Source: Cryptomeria japonica
Lineage: Eukaryota > Streptophyta > Pinopsida > Cupressales > Cupressaceae
DNA: 64,000 nt
NCBI RefSeq assembly: GCF_030272615.1
Contig: NC_081413.1
Location: 21,330,501 to 21,394,500, forward strand
Direction of reading: 5' to 3'
Position numbers and translations under genes: made by a program. The notes beneath the pieces were generated by a model that worked only from the letters and a program-made list of their open reading frames with translations, was not told where the DNA came from and ran no database searches. Positions 33,001-43,419 of this stretch are shown in pieces. Each line of letters begins with the position of its first letter. The stretch's first letter is position 1.

Positions 33001-36000
33001 GAGATCCATTCAGGATAATCAATTGGGCGTATGAATCTGACATCCAATAATTTCTTCAGCTCTGCTTTGACTAATAATGCAACTTGTGGATGCATTTTCC
33101 TTAATTTCTATTTCACTGGCTTTGCCCCCGGTTTGACTGTCAAATGATGCATTACCAAATCTGGATCTAGTCCAGGCATATCAGCGTATGACCATGCAAA
33201 GTTGATTTGTCGTTCTTTGAAGAAGCTAATGAATTTTGACCTTTCGGACTCTGTCAATGATTGAGCTAGGAATATATTGTGTGGAACCTCTTTTGTACCA
33301 ATGTTTGTCTTGATAGTCTCCTCTACCAACATGGATGACTTTTCCTCATATGATGTTGGGAGAATATCGAGCCTTCCATCTTCGGGTGCCTCAGAGAGGT
33401 TTTCGCCCTCAGATATGTCCTTTCTTTTTACTTTTTTGGAATCAGATAGCGCCACAATGTGGTTTTCACCATAAGATCCTTGATTTGTTCTTATTTTCAC
33501 ATTTTTGCGACTGGAAGGTCTGACACCCTCACCGAAATATGCCATGTTGTTGAGTTCTATGGTGTATCCTGCTTTGTGGTCCCCAGGGGGAAGATCATCT
33601 CATATGCCAATATAGTCAATAATAGCTTCGTCATTTTGAAATGTGTCAAATTGTGCTGGTCCTTCATAATCCTAGTCAATGAGTTGGTGGTGAATGAGAG
33701 GAAGGCCTTTAATGTTTTCGGAGTTTACGGGGTTTGCAGGGCTAAGAGTGAAGATGTGGTTATATTCGGGTATATCGAGGCAATCGTTGAGGTCATTGAT
33801 GGCACTCTCCTCATCAGTTTCGATCGCAAGCGAATCCAAATTATCGTCACTAGTAGCACCTTCTAGGACAGGTGTCCTCATCCTATGTGATTTTGACCTA
33901 GAACCTTGAAACGAAGATTGTGTGCAATCCTTATGGGTTGTTTCTTGACCAACTCTGAACTTTTTGTAAAATTCCTCTTCTTCTGTGGGTTCATCTATCT
34001 CTCTGAATGTCTCGGTGAGCTCATAGTCACTGGAGGATTTGTCTGAACCCCATTCCCATTCGTTGGAATCTACAGAATAGTAATCCTCTTGTTGAACTTT
34101 GGCAACTTTGATTTGTGATGCCTCTTCTGTCCTTTTAGTGTGGATCTTGGAAGTCAGAAAACCAAGTCCCTTTGAGCATTCCCTTTTTATAGTCAATTCA
34201 GGTTGTAAGGGCTCCATGACGCCTTCTTTGCGTAACCCAAGAGGGCTTTTTCCATCATACCCAAATTTTTGTAGAATCTTGAAACCTTTGCCATATTTCT
34301 CACAGGGTATATTGATCTGATCATGTGCGTCCTCTTCAATGTCTTTGTAGAGAATTTTATATAAATCTTGTTCTTCTAGTTCGCCCCATCTTTGAAAGGT
34401 AGTAGGATCCCATTTGAGTATCATGATGGATATTTTCTTGTTAGGATGTGGCCTCCCATATTCTTTTGGAGAGCTCATGACTTGTCGTAAATACATTGTC
34501 TGATTTAAAGTGTATTCTCCCATGCCTTTGTCTTGAAATTTGCCTTTAAGTTCACCTTGTTTTGATGTCGAAGGTTTCAATGACTCAGGGTCAATGTATA
34601 CCGAAGAAGGAGTAGCCTCACGATTATTGGGAATGATGGTCTCAGTATGTGATCTCAGGTTATTGCAATATATGAACGGATTAGGATCACCGTTAACTAT
34701 TACCTCGACTCCATTATGACGAAACTTAATGCATTGATGATATGTCGATGGGACTGCCCTCATTTCATGAATCCAAGGATGTCCTAGCAATATATTATAA
34801 GTGAGATCTAGATCTAGGACCTGACAAACCACATCCTTTGTGACTAGCCCAATTCTTAGAGGTAAGGTGACTGTGCCCTTGGATGAGCGCTCTTCATCGT
34901 CATATGCCTTGATGGTAATTTGATTTGTTGAATTCACGGCTTTATCAAGATATCCCAATTGTTTAATTGTGCTCAATGTACAAATGTTTAGACCAGCTCC
35001 TCCATCTATCAGGACTCGCTTTATTCGATGTTTGTGTATGAAGGCTTCAACATGTAAAGGTGCATTATGTGGCTGACTTACGGAGGTGTCATCGGCTTCT
35101 GTGAATGTAAGGGAATGTGGAATGGAAAGGTAACCCACCATGGCTTGAAACTGGTCCACGTTCAGATCAGTAGGAATGACAGTGTCTCTCAAGATTTTGT
35201 CAAGAATAGCTTTATGAGCGGGGGATATGCGTAAGAGCTAAAGGATGGAGATGAGTGCGGGTGTCTTCCCTAACTATTCTACAAGGTCATACTCAGGCTT
35301 GGTTGATGAAGAAGCGGTATTTTTAGTGGAGGCACCTGGCAAAGTAATTTTACCTCGACGAGTTGTAACATGACATTCAGAGGTATGTTCAGAAGAAGAT
35401 CCAACACCTCTTAGGACAATCTTGGGTTGCTGAGGAGGATTCTCAGGGTTTTTGTTCTTGATGGTAATAGTAGAGATATGATTGTCCATCGAGATATGAT
35501 TAATAGTTGAATCATAGTTGTAAGGTGCTCTAGTATAGTTGGCTTGATCATCTGTGACTTTGGCTTTTCCTTTGTCATGCTTTGGGAATGGTTCCTTAAA
35601 CATCTCATGTTCTTGATTAGATGAGTGTCCCTCAATCTCAATATCACCTCTATCAATGAGATCTTGCACAATGTTCTTCAATCGATGACAATTACCTGTT
35701 TTATGACCCTTGCTCTTATGAAATTCACAATACTCATCATCATTCCACCAATTTGGTTTGACCTTTGGTTCATATGGAGGAAAATCTGGAACTGTGATCA
35801 CTTTGTTTGCCACAAGCTTTTTGAAGACTGATTCAAGTGGTTCTCCCAATGGGGTGTACTTCCTTCGTGATCTAGAAGTTGTTTGGGTATTCACTTGATT
35901 GTTTGTAGAACTTGATCCCAAAAAGATGAATTTGGGTCGCATTGTGTTGGCATCAACAACACCATCATTGACTGTGTTCTTGTTTTTATTCCAAAATCTT

Positions 36001-37571
36001 GGCTTGTCTTTTCCTTTAAAGTCATCTTTGTTTTCCTTGAATATCTTAATGACTCCTTGTTCAATTAAGACATTTTCTGTTGCTAAGCCCTTTTCAATAA
36101 CATCCTTGAAGGTGGACAAACAAGCTTTCCTTAGATCATAGCCAATATCCTTGTTAACGTTTTGAGTGAACATTTCTACCATTTGTTTCTGTGGGATTTC
36201 GCAAGAGCATCTACTAGCTAGATTTCTCCATCTTTGTAAAAATGACGCAAAAGATTCTCCTTCCTTTTGCTTAGTATTGCACAAAGTAGTGACTGAGATA
36301 TTTGTTTCAATATTGTAGGAGAAATGCTGAATAAATGCCTCTGCTAAGTCACCCCATGACTTAGTACCAGGTGGTAATTGAGAGAACCATTCCATAGCTT
36401 GATCGCCTAAGCTCTGTGGGAACAACCTCATCAAGTATGTTTCTTCTGCCGCTACCTCAATACAGGCCATGAAAAATTGTCTTATGTATGCCTTGGGGTC
36501 TCCTTTTCCTCTATACTTGTCAAACTTTGGCGTCACAAAGTGTGTAGGAAATGGAGGCATTGGAATGCTCTTATCAAATGGATAAGGACATATGTCTCTC
36601 ATAGTGTATGTTGGTTTTGGTGTACTCATGTCCTCCATTTTCTTTTGTAAATCTCTGATTTGTTGCTCCAAATTTCTCTTAGGTGGCGATCGATTTCTTG
36701 TAGCATACCCCATGTTTGAGACACCAATTTGAGGAGGAGCTTGTTGCATGTATGGATGATACTGATCATAGACATGTTCATATGGAGGAGGTCTATATTG
36801 ATGTGGCATATATGGAGCACTTGGCATAGCTTCATGTTGAGGAACCCCATATCTATTTTGTGCATATATACCATATTCTATAGGCATGTCATGTTCTCAT
36901 GTGTTGCCCCCAAATTTGACATGAGGTTTCCTTGTGTCCAAATTTTGAGCATGCCTTTGAATGTCCACTTGTTTTGATTGATCGATAGCTTGAGCATGTG
37001 ATTGAGCATATTTATCTGCATAAGGTTTCCATAATGGTCTTTGAAGGTAAGTATCATACGTTTGACCATGTGCATTTGGGATTTCTGGTTTTTGAAGCAA
37101 AGCCGATGGTGATTCAGGTACCATATGCGGTCCTCTATTTCCTCCACTATTGGGTCTCCTTTGATCCATATTGGATTGAGTTTGTTGCGAGGGTCGGTTT
37201 TCCATAAGTTGAGACATGTCAAAGTCATGAGGTATTTTAGCTCCACTTTGTGCCATCATGTGTAAGAAGTACTGTCGATCTCTCTTCATTATCTCTTCAA
37301 CCAATCTATTGAAATGAGGATTCATTATGGATTCTTCTACATCTGCTGATTGTATTGAAAATTTGTCCACATTGTCATTGTGTGTAGCATTGTTGTTTGT
37401 AGTGTCTGCATTTTCCACATTTGGATTGTTTTTATAAACATCCATGTCAGGCAATGTAGTGTGCTCAGGATTGAAAAATAAATCATTATCATACTCATAA
37501 GAACTCATGCTTGCGGATTCTTGAGCCTCTCTAGCTTTTCTCCTAGATTTTTGAAGACGGTTTTCAACCAT
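30039..37571 (-). pseudogene. Gag-pol polyprotein of element E, one frame with nine stops
   Basis: A 2511-codon frame runs from ATG 37571 to TAG 30039-30041 with no frameshift. The order is: Gag core (about 345-430); knuckle-like motif CEFHKSKGHKTGNC (about 612); aspartic protease LIDGGAGLNI (about 853); G-patch-like segment (about 1088-1135); reverse transcriptase (about 1490-1750, active site YVDD near 32655); RNase H (about 1770-1905); a second, archaeal-type RNase H (YFDGSYTQHGAGAS near 31785, DSQLVIRQ, PREKNHAADA); and integrase (HEGICGLHASG; catalytic segments GLDLIG, ITDNGRPF and GNGQAEASNKT). The C-terminus ends HLRRFYT with no chromodomain. Stops are at 36897, 35274, 35238, 33672, 33600, 33108, 32172, 30978 and 30159 (lowest base of each). 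Confidence 0.92.
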
Positions 37572-38054
37572 GAATTAGGTGTTTGACCAAGATGTGAGAG
37601 ACTAGATGAAAATGGAAAGAGTATGGAAGACCAAGAGTTGTATGGAGTGTAAATGAATCTTGAGGTGTACTTGCGATGTCCAAAGTGTAAGACCAAGTAT
37701 GTAAGTAGTAGAGTAGGTGTGACTTCCAAAGAGAGGATCGTTTCTCTTGATGAGGTAAGCTAACCTTGACTCTAAGTAAGACCAAATGAGACCCAAAGGT
37801 AAGAAACCTTGATGAGGGACCACTTAGCAAAGTGTAGTTGTATGTAGTGTGTTGAAAAAGTATGATGAGGACAAGCAAGTGACCTTTTGACTCAATTTTA
37901 GACAAGTATGAATGTAAAATGAGATGTGAAGCAATGATGGACTAGACGAGACCCAAGAACAGGTTGAATGCTAGATGAAACCTGAAGAAACAACCTAGGA
38001 ATCTCAAGTATTCCGAAACTGATTTCCTTTGTTTGCCGGACTGTAAAAATTTTC

Positions 38055-38220
38055 AATTCTGAACACAGACGCTTCTGTATACTCACAGACGCGATTTCCA
38101 GACATAGATGTGTCTCTGTTTGACGCAGACACTTCTAGACACACAGACACTATTATGCCCTTCACAGATGCGCTTAGATGACTCAGACATGGTTAAAACA
38201 AACACAGACGCATTTCTGTA
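38055..38220 (+). repeat. ACACAGACGC repeat block 1 in the element E leader
   Basis: Short degenerate units (CACAGACGC, ACGCAGACACTTCTAGAC, CACAGATGCGC, CACAGACGCATTTCTG) occur every 15-30 bp. They are partly complementary to the intron block 25600-25865 within one strand. Confidence 0.7.
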
Positions 38221-39424
38221 AACTTCATGCAATTTTTCCAATATGTGAAGTTGTTTTTGCTATGACCAAATCCGACTGTTTGACTGTTTTTCGTGACAAG
38301 AGGACACAATGTTGATGAGGACTCAATGTTTGCAAGTGTTTAGACTCCAAAAGTGTGTTGCTTGATGTAAAATGTTTTGCATACACTTGAAGACACAAAA
38401 GACACAATGTTTTGTTGTTTGGTCTTGAATGTTTGAATGTTTAACATAAGACAAGCACAATTCTTATGGCTGGCCAAGACAATAGTTGTTGATCCCACAT
38501 AGGGTTTTACCCCCAAGGCTATGCTATTCAGAGTGGATACTTAGATGCTTGACCTCACTGGCTCCACCCTCGGCACTCACTTCTCAGGTCAGCCAAGCAT
38601 CAGTCCCCACGAAAACTCCCCATGGCGAACTTTGTATCTCTACTAAGAACCGTATGTGTGTGGGCCACTACTAGAGGTCCGACCTCCTGCCTCAACAACT
38701 AGAAGGATTTGGGCTTCTAAAACAAAAAGGTGCTAGTAAGGGCATCCGCTCATGTGGCCATACATGCGGCACTTTTAGCTCTGTAAATACAGAAGGCTCC
38801 CAGCCGGTAGGGGTTATGCCCTACAAATGATCATATAAATTTGATCAAACGGGTTTATGGGGAGACATAGTGTCGGTATGAACTAATCAGCACACGTTAT
38901 TCATAGTTTTCACCATGAATACATTTATTTATAGTGGTTTGGAAGAAGATGGCTTTTCTTTTGCTACCACTTGGGTCGTTCTCTTCTCACTAGTAGTCCT
39001 AATGACCACATAGGAAGACAGACCCTCTAAAGATTAAACAAAAAGAGCCTATTGCTCAAGACACAAAAGACAATGATTCAATTTTAGTGCACCAATGGAA
39101 GTGTTTGCTAATCTATGAAAATAAGGCACACAACAAAATTTCAAAACCCTAGCCAAGGCCCTGCAACAAAATTTGTTAGTAGTTTGGGTTGTTTCAAATG
39201 ATCACCCCTTCCTGCAAGCACACAAGTTAGGTAAATTTTAGAAACCCAAAACACTTTGTGAAAGAGGGGCCTTCAACAAAAACGTTTTGCCTCCAAGACA
39301 AGCTGCACAAACTTAGTTAGCTAGATCTGAAAGGGTTAGTCCAAAAATAAACCAGATCTGAAACCCTAAGTGCGAAATCCGAAAACCGAATCAATGAAAA
39401 TTTGAAAATTTCAAAACAATAAAA

Positions 39425-39690
39425 ACACAGACGTTGTTACCCCAGACACAGACACGTCTGTATGACACAGATGCGGTTCTATAATGCATAGACGCGGCCA
39501 AAAATCACAGACGCCTTTCCCTGACACAGACGCGATCATAAACAACACAGACGCGCTTATGAAACACAGATACCCCTATCTGAGACTTGCAAAATAATTT
39601 TTTTTTGAAAACACAGACACACTTTCAGATTCCACAAATGCTCCTGAAACTCAGAGACGCGATCCGAAAGTTCGTAGACGCGGAAAAACC
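39425..39690 (+). repeat. ACACAGACGC repeat block 2 in the element E leader
   Basis: About ten units of CACAGACGCG or CACAGACACGTCTG type occur at irregular 20-30-bp spacing, close to the primer-binding site. They are the same unit as block 1. Confidence 0.75.
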
Positions 39691-39773
39691 AAAAATGTCG
39701 TCAAAAAATGTTCGACTTGCAACTTCAAAAACACAAAATCTGCAACAAAAAGGTTAAATGCAAAGGGACAGGA

Positions 39774-39791
39774 GTCCCACCGGGCGTGCCA
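39774..39791 (-). promoter_or_regulatory. Primer-binding site of element E
   Basis: The minus strand just inside the 5' LTR reads TTT followed by TGGCACGCCCGGTGGGAC. Position (3 nt from the LTR) and the TGG start fit a primer-binding site. The tRNA is not identified here. Confidence 0.65.
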
Positions 39792-39794
39792 AAA

Positions 39795-40557
39795 TGTTTA
39801 TGGTGAAAATGGATAACAATAATAACAATATTGAAAGGATAAATGAATCCAACCACAAAACCCTAGCCTAACAATCAACAAAGATCCACCATAACATATG
39901 AAGATTACCTAAGACAATGCAAATCACATGAAATCACAAAGATTATACCATTACATGTCCAATAGGGTTTTGATCTCCATTCTTCCTATCTCCATTGATC
40001 TTGCTTGATATATTTGCTCTCAGATTTTATATGCACAAGAGCTCAACAAAGAACGGAATGTGGTTGCAAGTAGGATCGTAGTGTAGCCAAGTCCTTAAGA
40101 TCAGTCATTAGGGTTTGATAATGAAGAAAGCATCTCCTTAAATAGAAGACACAATATGAAATGGAGGGATAAGATTGAGAGGTGTAAAAAGAGAGGTCGG
40201 CTAGGATTAAAGGGTAGGTAAAAGAAATACCAAAATAATGAAAGGGGTAGGTAGAGTAGGAATTAAGAGATGAATGACATGTGTCATGTGTAGAAAAAGC
40301 TAATGAATTAATTAAATAAATAAAGATTTATTTAATTAATAGAGGAAATGGGATAATTAAATAAATAAAATATTTATTTAATTTAGGAAAAGGATAATTT
40401 AAATAAATAAATGTATTTATTTAAATGAGAAATAAGGCTAGAAGAGGATAAATGAATTAATTAAAAAGATTTATTTAATTAATAGAAGAATTAGGCTTAG
40501 ATAATTAAATAAATAAAAAATTTATTTAATTAGACTGGACAATTTTAGGTGTCTACA
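39795..40557 (-). mobile_element. 5' LTR of element E
   Basis: This 763-bp LTR is TGTAGACACC...CACCATAAACA in element orientation and is nearly identical to the split 3' LTR. A TATA-like TATTTAAGG lies near 40140 (TATATAAGG in element A). AT-rich palindromes occupy the U3 start (about 40305-40530). Confidence 0.93.
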
Positions 40558-41144
40558 ATAACCATTTAACTCAAGCACAGTAAGCTTATCAATGATGGAG
40601 TCAAGGGCTACCTTGTTTTTTTCAATTGAATTTAGCTCCTGAATGGTGGCAACTTAGATAGACTATACCAGTATCAGGGTTCTCAGCACCTTACTAACCA
40701 CTGTGGCATGATCCATTTTACCTCCAGCACTCTTGATCTCTCCAACTATATATTTTATCCTCTGACCATATTGTTGTATATTCTCACCTTCAGCCATCCA
40801 CATGTCATGAAAATTTGCTCTTAGACTCTCTTCCTTGGGAATATTCACATGTTCATCACTGCTATAAATCTCTTCAAGTTTCTTCCATACCTCATGTGTA
40901 GTCTTCAGACCATGAACATCAACATATTTTGCATCAGAAAAAGAACTAATAATAGCTTCCAGTGTTTGGTTGTTTTCTTGTTTCTCTTTCTTTTGATCAT
41001 CAGTCATAACCCACTAGGTGCAACATATTGAGTATTAACATGTTCCCAGTATTGATTTCCAAGACTCTTGATATAAATTTTCATTATGTCACTCCATATT
41101 TTGTAGTTCTCTTTGTTAAAATTTGGACCTTCCATCTTCATCAT
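40558..41144 (-). pseudogene. Copia element F, gag piece 1
   Basis: The minus strand after the primer-binding site encodes a copia Gag N-terminus. It starts at ATG 41144 (MMKMEGPNFNKENYKIW), loses frame near 41010, and continues in another frame from 41007 (KYVDVHGLKTTHEVWKKLEEIY, IKYIVGEIKSAGGKMD). It is cut at 40558 by element E, whose duplication ATAAC is 40558-40562. The gene continues at 16472 and then at 8847. Confidence 0.85.
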
Positions 41145-41202
41145 GTTCAACAATATCTATACCTCAAGTTATTAGGCTTAGACCTTAGAGGACCTTAGAA
41201 GT

Positions 41203-41216
41203 TCTTTGATACCAAT
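41203..41216 (-). promoter_or_regulatory. Primer-binding site of copia element F
   Basis: The minus strand reads ATTGGTATCAAAGA just after the LTR end ACCATCA. This resembles the initiator methionine tRNA site (TGGTATCAGAGC) typical of plant copia elements, with one change. Confidence 0.7.
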
Positions 41217-42630
41217 TGATGGTATGATGAAATAATAAGGATCCGGTCAACTACTGAGAGGTGGGGTGAATCAGTAGATAGAAAAACTAATAAACTTTCA
41301 CCTTACTTAGAAACAACCTCTCAAAGTAAACTTTGAAACTGACAAGTTAAACTACTGAACTATAAATGCAATATCTCTATTAGAATAAACTGTCAAGTGA
41401 AATTGATTGACTGTTACAATAGATAATAGTTAACAACTTGAAACTCACAAACATCCAAATACTTTTACTTGACATAAGTAAAACCTTATTTTAAATAATT
41501 TTCGATTAACATAACTAATCAAAGTGGATTAAGTAGTTAAGAGATTCAACCATAGAAACATTCACCACTTGACACAATATTTTTAATGTGGAAACTCAAA
41601 TGGGAAAGTCATGGTGAGATGAGACTCACAAGATACCTATCTGAACTCTTCTAAACTTCACCTTGTTAGGAGCCAAGCCTGTTAAAGCTTTTACAAAAAT
41701 TCCTTTTAAGAATAGATCATATTAGGGACCACCCAGTTAAGGGATAAACTATAATGGCTTGTTAGAAGCAATACCCTATGAGGAGTAACCTTGGTAAAGG
41801 ATTTAAAATCCAAGATAATGGACCACTTGGTTAGATTATTTGAATAACTCAAAGCTTGTTAGAGTTTACCCGGTTAGGGGATTTTATTGCTATAATTGTT
41901 AGAAAACAACAGGAGTTTGTTGATCTAATAGAATAGCACTACACTTGCTTGTTTAGATCCTTTTCATGCTCTTATCTACTTTTACACAAATTATAGATGC
42001 ATCATCTAGTTTGGCAACCACACACTCAATTAAACTTTGCCAACTCTCTAAACAAAATAACTCATCAACCTTATAAATAAATTAATTAGGTCAATAACAC
42101 AAAAAAACCTAATTCTCTCATAGAGATTACAAACAAGTCGGTTCAGGTATGACCGTGGATTACATAACAATAGTTTCACATCATTCAAGAAAGCCTTGAC
42201 CACTCCTTGATCATCACTTCATCGAATTCAGTAACTCATCATGCGCTTTGCATTACATGCAATATACTTGCTCATTCCCAAGATAAAAACATTAACTCAA
42301 CGCGCCAAAAACACTTTGAAACTCTTCCTCATACAATATGCAAACATGTCATAATCATTACCGCTCACCATCACATCATAAACCAATTTAACCAATTCAC
42401 CAAACTTAATCGGTTAGGGTTTATCAAAACAACATGTAGGGTTTATCGGTTTGACTCTCCAATGCTTAGCAATACCGGTTCACTCCACAAACTTAACTAT
42501 CAGTTAAAGTTCCCTTCACTAGCTCTTCCTACCGGTTACAAAACAACATTATAACAATAACATTACTGACTAATTGACATCAATGACAACATAACAAATT
42601 ATTAATGCAATCTTCATGCAAATTCCAACA
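41217..42630 (-). mobile_element. 5' LTR of copia element F
   Basis: This 1414-bp LTR starts TGTTGGAATTTGCATG and ends ACCATCA in element orientation. It is followed by the primer-binding site and gag in the same orientation. A TATA-like TTATAAGG (minus strand) lies near 42070. The matching 3' LTR would lie left of the window, so the pair cannot be compared. Confidence 0.75.
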
Positions 42631-43419
42631 ATCATGTGTTGGAGTGGCCAAATGTACGTGTACACAATGTGATGCTAATGGCCCTAATTGAGGTATGGCA
42701 TAGAGCTACATGCACTTTCAACCTTTGCATAGGTTAGGCCTCCATCACACTTGAAGATGTCTATATTTTACAAATGTGGATGAGATGGGTCATCCCTTAG
42801 TACAAATTAGAGGACGACAAGAACAATCTAAGAAATCTATGTTGGAAAGATAACTTTCCCATGGATCGCACCAAGATGTGATTAGATCTAGCCATGGAGA
42901 GGAGGAAATAGATCATGAGATTTGTCCTAAACCTAGTAGGGCTCATGAGCTGACGCATCATACCTAACCTCGGTAGCCACAAATTCTTCATTAGGTGCTT
43001 GATATTCCTCTATATGATGATGAAAAATCTTACATAGTATACCTAGGTGTACATGATAATTGTTTAGCTATACCATGATGTTCACATGTATGTTTATCAG
43101 GGGTATGTAAGAGTTTGGGTACATGCATGACTCTTCTTCATATTTGGGAATTTGAGAACATTGTCATTTCCTAGCTATGAGGAGTGAGGGATCAATGGAA
43201 AAACTACCCAGATATTGATAGGTATCATGGCCTCCTACACTATACACGACTGTAAACGATGGGATTCTAGAGGTGAGACATAGATGAGATGATGGATTTT
43301 ACCTGAAGGCCTTACAATACTTGTGAGGCCTATGATGAGGATGTCACTATCTTGCATTTTTTAAAACTTAATGTTGGCTCATGGGATGTGATGCTCTACA
43401 AAAAGGATTAGAAAATCTG
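42631..43419 (+). pseudogene. Plant mobile domain (PMD) gene remnant
   Basis: Broken frames resemble the antisense PMD gene of element E. ALIEVWHRATCTF then ITLEDVY (about 42670-42765) matches LTVLAERWHSETCTF then VTLEDVY. Later pieces (about 43110-43390, including YRGVCKSLG- and GSWDVMLYK-like segments) fit the C-terminal half. Several stops and frameshifts are present. The N-terminal part would lie left of copia F, outside the window. The remnant may continue at 45181-45209 and, as a coiled-coil tail, at 60640-61020, with LTR G2 and copia H inserted. Whether it was a host gene or cargo of an older element is unknown. Confidence 0.5.

Larger units (their letters stand above)
37572..39773 (-). 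other. Leader of element E
   Basis: This 2.2-kb untranslated leader lies between the primer-binding site and gag. It contains two ACACAGACGC repeat blocks and, between them (about 38470-38860), a GC-richer block unlike its surroundings (for example CCAGCCGGTAGGGGTTATGCCC). No open frame of interest is present. Long leaders are known in Tat/Ogre-type elements. Confidence 0.65.
16473..40557 (-). mobile_element. Element E: 16.2-kb Ty3/gypsy retrotransposon of Tat type with antisense cargo gene
   Basis: Two 763-bp LTRs (16473-17182 plus 25028-25080, and 39795-40557) differ at about eight positions by eye. The element is flanked by the duplication ATAAC (16468-16472, 40558-40562). Without element D, which sits in the 3' LTR, it is about 16240 bp. 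In element orientation the order is 5' LTR, primer-binding site, 2.2-kb leader, 2511-codon gag-pol frame, 1.7-kb spacer, antisense two-exon PMD gene, polypurine tract and 3' LTR. A second, archaeal-type RNase H after the normal one and the lack of a chromodomain are Tat-lineage traits. Confidence 0.93.

Noticed and set aside
30039-37571. Recoding of stop codons or an alternative code in gag-pol
   Set aside because: All three stop codons occur, at positions where related copies keep sense codons. Decay explains them better; only the shared TAG at 35274 remains open.
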